From: an uncultured Lachnospiraceae bacterium
Lineage (GTDB): Bacteria; Bacillota; Clostridia; Lachnospirales; Lachnospiraceae
NCBI GenBank assembly: GCA_905197485.1
Contig: CAJJYZ010000003.1
Coordinates: forward strand, 17,238 to 81,237
DNA length: 64,000 nt
Reading direction: 5' to 3'
In this document: positions 1 to 7,567 of the stretch, one piece after another
How the letters are laid out: every line of letters starts with the position of its first letter
How positions within the stretch are numbered: position 1 is the stretch's first letter
Position numbers and translations under genes: made by a program
Notes under the pieces: generated by a model
What the model saw: only the letters and a program-made list of their open reading frames with translations
What the model was told of the DNA's origin: nothing
Databases searched by the model: none

Positions 1-2025
1 CTTCAATGTCCAGAGGGCTGCATTGGCAGATACCGGATTCTCGTCTGCATGGTAAGTGCGGTATTTTGTCATCTCGATATACCAGTCACAGAACTCATCC
101 CAAATAAAGTCATATACTTTCTGTACTGCGATACCAAGTTCGAACTTATCCATATTCTCTGTGACATCTTTTGTCAATGTATTCACTTTGGAAAGAATCC
201 ATTTGTCTTCCGATGTGAGTTCTTCTGCCTTCGGCTCTGTGATTTCTTTTCCTTCCATATTCATCATGATGAAACGGGAAGCATTCCATACTTTGTTCGC
301 AAAGTTTCTGTTCGCCTCCACACGTTCCTCATAGAAACGCATGTCATTTCCAGGCGCATTTCCTGTTACGATTGTAAGACGAAGCGCATCCGCGCCGTAT
401 TTCTCGATAACTTCCAGCGGGTCGATACCGTTTCCAAGAGATTTACTCATTTTACGTCCCTGAGAGTCACGAATCAATCCATGAATAAATACGGTATGGA
501 ACGGTGATTTTCCTGTATGCGCATATCCGGAGAATACCATACGGATAACCCAGAAGAAAATGATATCATATCCTGTTACGAGTACATCTGTCGGATAGAA
601 GTAATCCAGGTCTTCCGTCTTATCCGGCCATCCGAGTGTTGAGAACGGCCATAAAGCGGAACTGAACCATGTATCCAGCGTATCCTCATCCTGTGTAAAG
701 TGTGTGCATCCGCAGTGTGGACATTTCTCCGGCATCTCTCTTGCAACAACGAATTCTCCGCATTCGTCACAGTAGTATGCCGGGATTCTGTGTCCCCACC
801 AAATCTGACGGGAAATACACCAGTCGCGGATATTTTCTAACCAGTGTAAATAAATCTTATTAAAACGTTCCGGAACGAAACGTAATTCTCCTGTTTCCAG
901 CGCTTTAATCGCCGGTTTTGCAAGTTCTTCCATTCTTACGAACCACTGCTGTTTGATAAGCGGCTCTACTGTCGTATGACATCTGTCGTGCGTACCTACG
1001 CTGTGCGTATGGTCTACGACTTTTACAAGGTATCCTTCCTTTTCCAAATCCTCTACGATAGCTTTTCTCGCTTCATAACGCTCCATACCTGCGTATTTTC
1101 CGCCCAATTCATTGATTGTAGCGTCATCATTCATGATGTTAATCTCCGGAAGGTTGTGTCTCTTTCCTACCTCGAAGTCGTTCGGGTCGTGAGCCGGTGT
1201 AATCTTCACCGCACCTGTTCCGAACTCTTTGTCTACATAGTAATCTGCTACAATCGGAATCTCTTTATTCACAAGCGGAAGAAGGGCTTTCTTTCCAACG
1301 ATATCTTTGTATCGCTCGTCATCCGGATGTACCGCAATCGCAGTATCTCCAAGCATCGTCTCCGGACGTGTTGTCGCAATCTCGAGGAATCTGTCTGTTC
1401 CTACGATTGGATACTTGATGTGCCAGAAATGTCCTGCCTGCTCTTCATGTTCTACTTCCGCATCGGAAAGGGATGTCTTACATACCGGACACCAGTTAAT
1501 AATACGGGAGCCTTTGTAAATATATCCTTCTTCGTATAATTTGATGAATACTTCTTCTACCGCCTTGGAGCATCCTTCATCCATCGTGAAACGTTCTCTG
1601 TCCCAGTCACAGGATACGCCAAGTTTCTTAAGCTGTCCTTCGATGGTTCCTGCGTATTCCTCTTTCCACTGCCATGTGCGTGCAAGGAATCCTTCTCTTC
1701 CTAATTCCTTCTTATCAATTCCTTCTGCCTTTAACTGTTCTGTAACCTTTACCTCTGTGGAAATTGCCGCATGGTCTGTTCCCGGAATCCAGAGGGCGTT
1801 ATACCCTTGCATTCTCTTATAACGAATCAGGATATCCTGTAATGTGTTGTCGAATGCATGTCCCATGTGAAGCTTACCTGTAATATTCGGCGGCGGCATT
1901 ACTGTCGTAAATGGCTTTCTGCTTCTGTCTACTTCTGCGTGAAAATACTTGTTCTCACACCACTTCTCATAAAGTTTCGGCTCAATCTCTCTCGGATTGT
2001 ATGTCTTCTCTAAGTGTTTACTCAT
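1..2025 (-). CDS. valS: Valine--tRNA ligase, C-terminal part cut off by the window edge
   Basis: Charges tRNA-Val with valine in the cytoplasm. It reads open for 675 codons from the ATG at 2025 to base 1, so about three quarters of a ~880-residue enzyme is present. The class I signature PPPNITGKLHMGH lies near residues 43-56 and KMSKS near residue 524. Between them are a CP1 editing domain (ATTRPETMLGD) and a zinc-ribbon-like stretch with CDEC and CPHC pairs. The tRNA-binding and C-terminal coiled-coil parts lie beyond the window. The start fits because MSKHLEKTYNPREIE is a normal ValS N-terminus and AGGAGG lies just upstream. A T-box leader precedes it, which supports the valine specificity. 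Identification is firm. Confidence 0.97.
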   Translation of the reverse strand, partial: MSKHLEKTYNPREIEPKLYEKWCENKYFHAEVDRSRKPFTTVMPPPNITGKLHMGHAFDNTLQDILIRYKRMQGYNALWIPGTDHAAISTEVKVTEQLKAEGIDKKELGREGFLARTWQWKEEYAGTIEGQLKKLGVSCDWDRERFTMDEGCSKAVEEVFIKLYEEGYIYKGSRIINWCPVCKTSLSDAEVEHEEQAGHFWHIKYPIVGTDRFLEIATTRPETMLGDTAIAVHPDDERYKDIVGKKALLPLVNKEIPIVADYYVDKEFGTGAVKITPAHDPNDFEVGKRHNLPEINIMNDDATINELGGKYAGMERYEARKAIVEDLEKEGYLVKVVDHTHSVGTHDRCHTTVEPLIKQQWFVRMEELAKPAIKALETGELRFVPERFNKIYLHWLENIRDWCISRQIWWGHRIPAYYCDECGEFVVAREMPEKCPHCGCTHFTQDEDTLDTWFSSALWPFSTLGWPDKTEDLDYFYPTDVLVTGYDIIFFWVIRMVFSGYAHTGKSPFHTVFIHGLIRDSQGRKMSKSLGNGIDPLEVIEKYGADALRLTIVTGNAPGNDMRFYEERVEANRNFANKVWNASRFIMMNMEGKEITEPKAEELTSEDKWILSKVNTLTKDVTENMDKFELGIAVQKVYDFIWDEFCDWYIEMTKYRTYHADENPVSANAALWTLK

Positions 2026-2059
2026 GATTTCCTCCTCAAATCTCCTCTTATCTTTCTGT

Positions 2060-2218
2060 GTGCGCCAAAGGATATTTCTATTCTTAAACAAGATTGCGCA
2101 AATGCGCAATCTTCGCGCGCGAGCGGTGTCTAAAAGACTAATTTCATTGCCGCGAGCTGCGCATTTCCACACGAAGTGTGTTTTTTATTCCATAGGATTC
2201 CTTGAAATCCTGTAGAAT
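2060..2218 (-). repeat. Palindrome-rich spacer between the T-box terminator and valS
   Basis: About 190 bases separate the terminator from the valS start, and most of them are inverted repeats. AGATTGCGCA / TGCGCAATCT lies at 2091-2112, followed by CGCGCGCGAGCGG (2114-2126). CACAC-TTC-GTGTG lies near 2169-2181. A long imperfect palindrome with TTTTTTATTC / GAATAAAAAA ends spans about 2178-2222. No reading frame here looks real. It could be an inserted non-coding repeat unit, and similar pieces occur before tig and secA. Confidence 0.6.
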
Positions 2219-2501
2219 AAAAAACGCCCCTTACATAGAAAATGTAAAGGGCGAATCATCGCGGTACCACCTTCGTTATATGCGCACAGATGCCTGCATA
2301 TATCTCTTCAGTTCGTTAACGGGAACTACGCGTGATACCCTACTGGTGCATAAATCTGCCCTTGTTCAGATACCCGGCTCCAAAGCTACCTTCTATATCT
2401 TCTTCTTGAAACCGTCTCTCAGCCTATGAACGGTTCTCTCTTGCAAGGAATAATATATACTCTTCTCTCTCAATGCCTTTTCATCATTCTTACATGAACT
2501 A
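2216..2501 (-). promoter_or_regulatory. T-box riboswitch leader of valS
   Basis: The T-box sequence AAGGTGGTACCGCG is present on the minus strand at 2273-2260 and is followed by an intrinsic terminator. In this class, uncharged tRNA pairs with the T-box bulge and a specifier codon, which favours an antiterminator and so expression of the synthetase. A GTA valine codon at 2389-2387, just before GCTTTGGAGCC, is a candidate specifier, but I did not fold stem I. Its placement directly upstream of valS agrees with tRNA-Val sensing. Confidence 0.92.
2219..2253 (-). terminator. Intrinsic terminator of the valS T-box
   Basis: The arms CGCCCTTTACAT and ATGTAAGGGGCG (minus strand) enclose a five-base loop and are followed by six T. 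One G-T pair and otherwise full complementarity make this a strong terminator. It sits 6 bases after the T-box motif, as expected for the transcriptional attenuation type. Confidence 0.92.
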
Positions 2502-2507
2502 AAAATT

Positions 2508-2536
2508 ATCTTATCTCCTGTATTCTTATTTGTCAA
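2508..2536 (-). promoter_or_regulatory. Sigma-A type promoter of the valS T-box leader
   Basis: On the minus strand TTGACA (2536-2531) and TAAGAT (2513-2508) are separated by exactly 17 bases. Transcription would begin near 2501, just before the T-box stem I region. The promoter lies right after the end of the ABC permease gene, so valS is an independent unit. Confidence 0.8.
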
Positions 2537-2574
2537 GGTTTTCATAAATTCTTCATAGATTCTTAAGTTTCCTA

Positions 2575-5037
2575 CTATTCATTGAATCGGATTCTGTCTA
2601 TCATGCTCTGTTTTCTCAAGGAACGTCCGACCAGAAATACCAATACAACCTGTACAATCAACACGATTCCAATCATCGCCGCAGCTGCTTCCACCGGGTA
2701 GTGGAAATATTGGATGTTGAACATCTTGTCTGCTTTCGCATAAAGGAATGTCCCATATCCCGCTAAGGAACCGAACACAATGGATAAGATAAGAGTCCCC
2801 GCCGTATAGAACAACCCTTCCATCTGCAGCATTTTCATCAACTGCTTTTCTGAAAGTCCAATTGCCTGCATCATACCGATTTCCTTCATCCGCACATAAA
2901 TGCTGTTGATAATCGTATTGATGAGATTCATGATACAGATGATTCCGAGAACACCAAGGAATCCATAGCAGGATAAGTACATCAGTCCCATCACGCTCTG
3001 CCACATCTCGTATTCCTCGTTCCATGTTTTCAGGCTAAGCCGCTCGTCTTGTTCTATCAATTCCTGAAGCGTCTGTTCCAATGCTTCATCATACGGTTTG
3101 TCCGCATAGAGAATCAATCCGTCATTCGCATTATATCGACTCAGTTCTTTCATCGCTTCTCGTGAAATCATCCACGCTCCGTATTCCCTCAGGCGGACCG
3201 GAGCATCCACAACCGCCATGACTTCCACTTCTTTCTCAATTGTCTCGTTTCCTGTCTCAATTCGGAATCGATACGTACTTCCTGCTTTCAGTTCCGGATT
3301 CCAGTGCTGTATGCTGTCACATACGAGAACCTTCTCTCCGCTTTTCCAGCCTTCCTCATCAAATTTTCCTTCGACGATATGTTTCTTCAGTTCTTCTGCA
3401 CTTTGTTCCGGAAGCGCTTCCAGACTTCCTATTTCTGTGCCTTCTCCCAACTCTTCACAGGAAAATTTCAATCGTTCTGCATATTCTGCCCGTTCTATCC
3501 CCGGTAATTCTTCAACCTGCTGTTTGAACGCTTCCGTAAGCGGGTTATTCTGCTGGATTGCGCTCCATTCCAATTCGGGATGTTCTTTATTCCCGCTTTC
3601 TGATTCTACCTGAATCTGATATTCGCCTTCCACCGCTGCACTGGATATTTCCTTCGGGTCGGCACACGCCAGGATAGTTCCTACAGCAAGAAACAGGATT
3701 CCTGTCATGGACATCGAAAGAATCGTAATCACCGTCCGCTTCTTATTCCTTGCCAGATTGCTCTTCGTCAATCGGAACAGGTTCAAGGAGTCGTATCCTT
3801 TCCTTGTTTTCTTTTTGCTTTCTTCGTCCTGGAAACGCATAGCCTCCACAGGCGTGATTTTCGCTGCCATCTTCATCGGTTTCCGAAGGGAAAGCCATAC
3901 GGTGAATAAGGCAATCACAATCACCGCCGCATAAAGCCATGCCGGATGAAGGCTTAATCGTCCTTCTTTCATAATCTGGCTGGCGGCTTCCATCTCTCTT
4001 GCATTGTATTCCTCAGCCACATCGATTAACGCATACATGGCGCCTTTGATGAGCGGAGTCCCGATGAGAAGACCGATTGGAATCGCAATACATGCGGTCA
4101 GCATCCCTTCCCGAAGTACGATTTTCCGAACCTGCGCCTTGGTCGCACCGATGGCGCGTAATCTTCCGTAATCCCGGACTCTCTGCGGCATGGATACATA
4201 GTAAATACTGTAAATCGTAATCACGCCCGCAAAAATGATAACGAGAAGAATCAGTCCTACACCTGAAATCAAAGCAGGGTCCACATAGTTTGCCGTAATA
4301 TATTCCTTATTGTCTCCATAATCTTCTTCTCCCAATCCGAAAGAGGATGCCAACGATTTCATCCTGTCTTCTATCTCTTCACTCGTCTCCCACTGCCCTG
4401 TTTTCAGATGCAGATACGTATAATAACGGATTTCATCTTCAGAAAATGTCTTCCGGGCAAATGCTTCCGACACATAAGCTCCGTAGATTCCTTTTTCTTT
4501 CTGCTCCTTCGTATCTTCCGTCATACCGCAGATAATAAAGTCGCCCTCCTGTCTGTAATCCAATTCTTCCCCACGAAGAACCTGATAAGGAATGCGAATC
4601 GTATCTCCGACTTCTGCCTGAATCCCAATCGCTTCCAGAAGACCGTCAGACACTACGATTTCCGATTCATTCTCCGGATAATGTCCTTCACTCAATTCCA
4701 TACGATTTAACTGCGCGCACGCGTCGTCCATCGCTGTCATGCCAATACTTGCCTTGTCCGACGGAATTTCTCCGATATCGCACCGAAGTCCGACTGTTTC
4801 CACATCTTTTCGCAGCGCCACCTGCTCTGCGATTTCCTCGTCCACATTTCGAAGTACCATATGCCACGTCGGATACATCTCGTTGATGGCTGCGAATTCC
4901 AGTTTCACCATCGCCTGTGCCGCCCCGGGAATCAGAAATAACAGGAGCGTCGTAAGACAGATGGCGATTCCTACGAGAAAGTTTCTTCCCCGGTTATACT
5001 TGAAGTTTGCAACTGCCGCTTTCGATACCATTTTCAT
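2575..5037 (-). CDS. FtsX/MacB-type ABC transporter permease
   Basis: Membrane partner of the ATPase encoded just upstream. The 820-residue protein has one N-terminal membrane helix (about 20-43), a large extracytoplasmic region, then a three-helix FtsX block (about 255-385). This pattern is repeated with a helix near 435-458, a second outer domain and a C-terminal FtsX block (about 690-815). Proteins of this shape act as mechanotransmitters or extrude peptides, lipoproteins or antibiotics. Together with the two-component genes the layout resembles peptide-antibiotic detoxification modules, but it is longer than BceB and not clearly of that type. Its start overlaps the ATPase stop by 4 bases (ATGA), so translation is coupled. 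The substrate is unknown. Confidence 0.85.
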   Translation of the reverse strand: MKMVSKAAVANFKYNRGRNFLVGIAICLTTLLLFLIPGAAQAMVKLEFAAINEMYPTWHMVLRNVDEEIAEQVALRKDVETVGLRCDIGEIPSDKASIGMTAMDDACAQLNRMELSEGHYPENESEIVVSDGLLEAIGIQAEVGDTIRIPYQVLRGEELDYRQEGDFIICGMTEDTKEQKEKGIYGAYVSEAFARKTFSEDEIRYYTYLHLKTGQWETSEEIEDRMKSLASSFGLGEEDYGDNKEYITANYVDPALISGVGLILLVIIFAGVITIYSIYYVSMPQRVRDYGRLRAIGATKAQVRKIVLREGMLTACIAIPIGLLIGTPLIKGAMYALIDVAEEYNAREMEAASQIMKEGRLSLHPAWLYAAVIVIALFTVWLSLRKPMKMAAKITPVEAMRFQDEESKKKTRKGYDSLNLFRLTKSNLARNKKRTVITILSMSMTGILFLAVGTILACADPKEISSAAVEGEYQIQVESESGNKEHPELEWSAIQQNNPLTEAFKQQVEELPGIERAEYAERLKFSCEELGEGTEIGSLEALPEQSAEELKKHIVEGKFDEEGWKSGEKVLVCDSIQHWNPELKAGSTYRFRIETGNETIEKEVEVMAVVDAPVRLREYGAWMISREAMKELSRYNANDGLILYADKPYDEALEQTLQELIEQDERLSLKTWNEEYEMWQSVMGLMYLSCYGFLGVLGIICIMNLINTIINSIYVRMKEIGMMQAIGLSEKQLMKMLQMEGLFYTAGTLILSIVFGSLAGYGTFLYAKADKMFNIQYFHYPVEAAAAMIGIVLIVQVVLVFLVGRSLRKQSMIDRIRFNE

Positions 5038-5708
5038 GACTGGCTCACCACCTTACCATCTTCAATCACAATCATCCGGTCTGCCATCTGCGCCACCGTC
5101 TCATCGTGGGTAATCATCACAAGAGATTGTCCATACTCTGTCACGCAGGAGCGAAGAAGCGATAAAACCTCCAACTCTGTCCTGGAATCCAGGTTTCCTG
5201 TCGGCTCATCCGCACAGATGATTGCCGGACGGGTCACAAGCGCCCTCGCAATCGCCACACGCTGCTTCTGTCCTCCGGATAACGTGGACGGCATGGCATG
5301 CAGTTTTCCATCGATTCCGATGTTTTTCACGATACGCATCACATACTTTTTATCGACAGCTTTATTGTCCAGTCCCAGAGGCAACACGATATTTTCCCAC
5401 ACATTCATGGATGGAATCAGGTTAAAATCCTGGAAAATAAATCCGATTTTTCTCCTTCGGAACATGGCAAGTTTTTCATCTTTCAACTGGAAAATGTCTG
5501 CCCCATCTATAATGACTTTCCCTGAGTCCGGTCGGTCCAGTCCTCCAAGCAGATGTAAAAGAGTGCTTTTTCCGGAACCGGATTTTCCTACAATCGCTGT
5601 GAATTTCCCGCGTTCAATCGTAAGGCTCGTGTGGTCAACCGCACGCACAAGATTCTCGCCCTTTCCATAGTATTTTACCAAATCTTTTATTTCTACAATC
5701 GTACTCAT
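5034..5708 (-). CDS. ABC transporter ATP-binding protein (MacB/LolD type)
   Basis: Energises the adjacent FtsX-type permease. It is 224 residues from the ATG at 5708. A longer in-frame start at 5738 exists, but AAAGGAGA lies 8 bases before 5708 and would be translated if the longer start were used, so I prefer 5708. Walker A GKSGSGKST, signature LSGGQKQR, Walker B IICADEPT and the switch histidine in ITHDE are all visible. This is the size and motif set of the MacB/LolD/BceA branch. The promoter just upstream carries tandem repeats that suit control by the response regulator at 6893-7567. Confidence 0.92.
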   Translation of the reverse strand: MSTIVEIKDLVKYYGKGENLVRAVDHTSLTIERGKFTAIVGKSGSGKSTLLHLLGGLDRPDSGKVIIDGADIFQLKDEKLAMFRRRKIGFIFQDFNLIPSMNVWENIVLPLGLDNKAVDKKYVMRIVKNIGIDGKLHAMPSTLSGGQKQRVAIARALVTRPAIICADEPTGNLDSRTELEVLSLLRSCVTEYGQSLVMITHDETVAQMADRMIVIEDGKVVSQS

Positions 5709-5736
5709 AATTCTCTTCTCCTTTCCTTTTGCACTC

Positions 5737-5792
5737 ATTATATCCCGATAACCTTACAAAACCCTTACAAACTGCATAACAGATTTGTAAGG
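5737..5792 (-). promoter_or_regulatory. Promoter of the ABC genes with tandem response-regulator-like boxes
   Basis: On the minus strand TTTGTAAGG occurs at 5771-5763 and again at 5760-5752, an 11-base period, followed by TATAAT at 5742-5737. The inverse copy CCTTACAAA lies at 5792-5784. OmpR-family regulators typically bind direct repeats about one helical turn apart over the -35 region, and no consensus -35 is present. The inverted copies can also form a hairpin (CCCTTACAAA / TTTGTAAGGG) after the kinase gene, so a terminator role is possible too. Confidence 0.6.
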
Positions 5793-5798
5793 GTCCTT

Positions 5799-6920
5799 CT
5801 ATGCAAGGGGTAAGGTCATGCGAAACGTGCTTCCCTCTCCCGGAGAAGATTTGACACTCACCGTTCCTCCTTGATTCTCAATAATTTTTCTTGTCAAATA
5901 CAGACCGACGCCTGCTCCTTCCTGATTCTGCACTTCTCTCGCTGTCCCACGATAGAATCTTCCGAAAATCTTATGATACTCTTCCGCTTTTATCCCGATT
6001 CCTTCATCCTGCACTTCAATCAATCCATATGTGTGCATTTTCTGAAGCCGAATCGTAATCTTCGTTCCCGGCTCAGAATATTTCACCCCGTTATCCAGAA
6101 CATTGACAAACGCTTCCCGCGTCCATTTCGAATCATACCGGCACATCATGTCTTCCTGCACGTCCATCTGAATCTCTATCTTCTTATGAAGCGCCTTCAT
6201 AATCATCTCTTCTACCGCACATACCATCGTTTCCTTGACAGCATTCGCTTCCGGCTTCAGACGAATCATGTGATTCTCCAGTTTCGACAACTGCATCAAC
6301 TCTTCGGTAAGCTGCGTCAGTCTTTCCACCGATTCCCCGCTTCTTTGAAAATAATCTTTTAATTCTGCTTCACCTACTCCACCATCTTCACACAATTCCC
6401 ACATCATGTTCAGGCTGGCAAGCGGCGTCTTCAGTTGATGGGAAATATTCGTAATCAAGGCTTTCGTATTCTCTTCTTCGATTTTCGCCGATTCTTTCAA
6501 ATCCTGAATATACGCTGCCTGCTCCTTGACCCGTTCTTCCAGGACATACTCTTCTTCCTTCTGCCCCTTCTTTTCGGCCAGAAAATAAGAACTCCAGATG
6601 GCTGCAAGTCCCGCGATTGCCACGACTCCCGTCTGCATGAAAAGACTCTTCCCCTGAGCGGTCTGGTAGAAAGAATAGGCGTATCGTCTCTCAAACTCCT
6701 CCGCTTTCTCTTCGCTGACCGATGTTTCCTCGGTTCCCTTTAGCAATTTGACTCCTTCCGCCTCAAGCTCCGGATGCTTCCCGGAAAGCTCTATCATCCA
6801 CAGAAGCTGCTTCTCATGCTCGCTTCTTGCAATCCCTAAAAACCCGGCAACACATACCGCCAGAAAAAGAAACGACAGGATATAGTACAGCGTTATTTTC
6901 TTTTTACGGTTTCCGTCCAT
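5799..6920 (-). CDS. Sensor histidine kinase
   Basis: Membrane sensor kinase of 373 residues that would phosphorylate the regulator encoded upstream. Helix 1 spans about 11-30 and helix 2 about 96-114, enclosing an extracytoplasmic loop of some 65 residues. A short coiled coil leads to the HisKA motif NISHQLKTP with phospho-accepting His161. The HATPase boxes follow: N box in NVLDNGVKYS, G1 DEGIGI, and the GVGLYL/GEGSTF region. Its start overlaps the regulator's end by 28 bases. The loop is longer than in BceS-type kinases, so it may sense a ligand itself rather than rely only on the ABC permease. The signal is unknown. Confidence 0.93.
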   Translation of the reverse strand: MDGNRKKKITLYYILSFLFLAVCVAGFLGIARSEHEKQLLWMIELSGKHPELEAEGVKLLKGTEETSVSEEKAEEFERRYAYSFYQTAQGKSLFMQTGVVAIAGLAAIWSSYFLAEKKGQKEEEYVLEERVKEQAAYIQDLKESAKIEEENTKALITNISHQLKTPLASLNMMWELCEDGGVGEAELKDYFQRSGESVERLTQLTEELMQLSKLENHMIRLKPEANAVKETMVCAVEEMIMKALHKKIEIQMDVQEDMMCRYDSKWTREAFVNVLDNGVKYSEPGTKITIRLQKMHTYGLIEVQDEGIGIKAEEYHKIFGRFYRGTAREVQNQEGAGVGLYLTRKIIENQGGTVSVKSSPGEGSTFRMTLPLA

Positions 6921-7567
6921 AAATATCCGATTCCTCTCACATTCGAAATTGCTTCCGTTTCCAGTTTGTTCTTCAGACGGCTGATATTCACCGTTACGGT
7001 GTTGTCGTCCACAAACTGTCCGTCTCTATCCCATACATGCTCCAATATCTGCCCTTTCGATACAATATGCCCTGCATGCTCTAACAGAAGGAGTAATATC
7101 TGAAACTCCTTTTTGCTAAGCGTGATATTCTCGCCGCGTTTCGTCACTTTCATGTTCCCCGGCTCTATCACAAATTCTCCGGATGTATAGACCGCTTCCT
7201 CCGGTTCCTGATACCGCCGCATGAACGCATTCACTTTGGAAATCAAAATCAAGAGACTGAACGGCTTTGTAATATAGTCGTCCGCACCTCCGTCATATCC
7301 GCTGATGATGTCCATTTCCTGGTCCATCGCCGTCAGATAAATCAGATAGGCTCCGCTCTCCTCCCGGAATCTTGAGGCAAACTCCATGCCGTTTCCATCG
7401 GGAAGCATCACATCGCTGATGACCATCGCAATCTCCTCTGCCTTCGTCCATCCTTCCGCCTCCGCAATCGTAAATGCCCGCAGCACGCGGTATCCTTCTT
7501 TTTCCAGCCTTCTTGATATCAATGTATTTAAGTTCTTATCGTCTTCCAATAACAGAATCGTCTTCAT
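6893..7567 (-). CDS. OmpR-family response regulator
   Basis: DNA-binding partner of the kinase at 5799-6920. The 224-residue protein has a receiver domain (about 1-115) with the acidic pair in LLLEDD, phospho-acceptor Asp in VISDVMLPDG, conserved Lys in YITKPF, and a C-terminal winged helix ending RGIGYLW. I chose the ATG at 7567 (MKTILLLEDD). The ATG two codons earlier (7573) is equally possible, and the ribosome-binding site is weak for both. The gene begins inside the 3' end of the OLD-like gene, so it is probably cotranscribed with it. Tandem boxes before the ABC genes are plausible targets. Confidence 0.93.
   Translation of the reverse strand: MKTILLLEDDKNLNTLISRRLEKEGYRVLRAFTIAEAEGWTKAEEIAMVISDVMLPDGNGMEFASRFREESGAYLIYLTAMDQEMDIISGYDGGADDYITKPFSLLILISKVNAFMRRYQEPEEAVYTSGEFVIEPGNMKVTKRGENITLSKKEFQILLLLLEHAGHIVSKGQILEHVWDRDGQFVDDNTVTVNISRLKNKLETEAISNVRGIGYLWTETVKRK

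Noticed and set aside
1..1900. Several plus-strand open frames across valS
   Set aside because: They are antisense shadows of the valS reading frame, without ribosome-binding sites or recognisable products.
2575..7567. BceRSAB bacitracin module
   Set aside because: Gene content is similar, but the kinase has a long sensor loop and the permease has two FtsX blocks and 820 residues, unlike BceS and BceB. Only a general resemblance is claimed.
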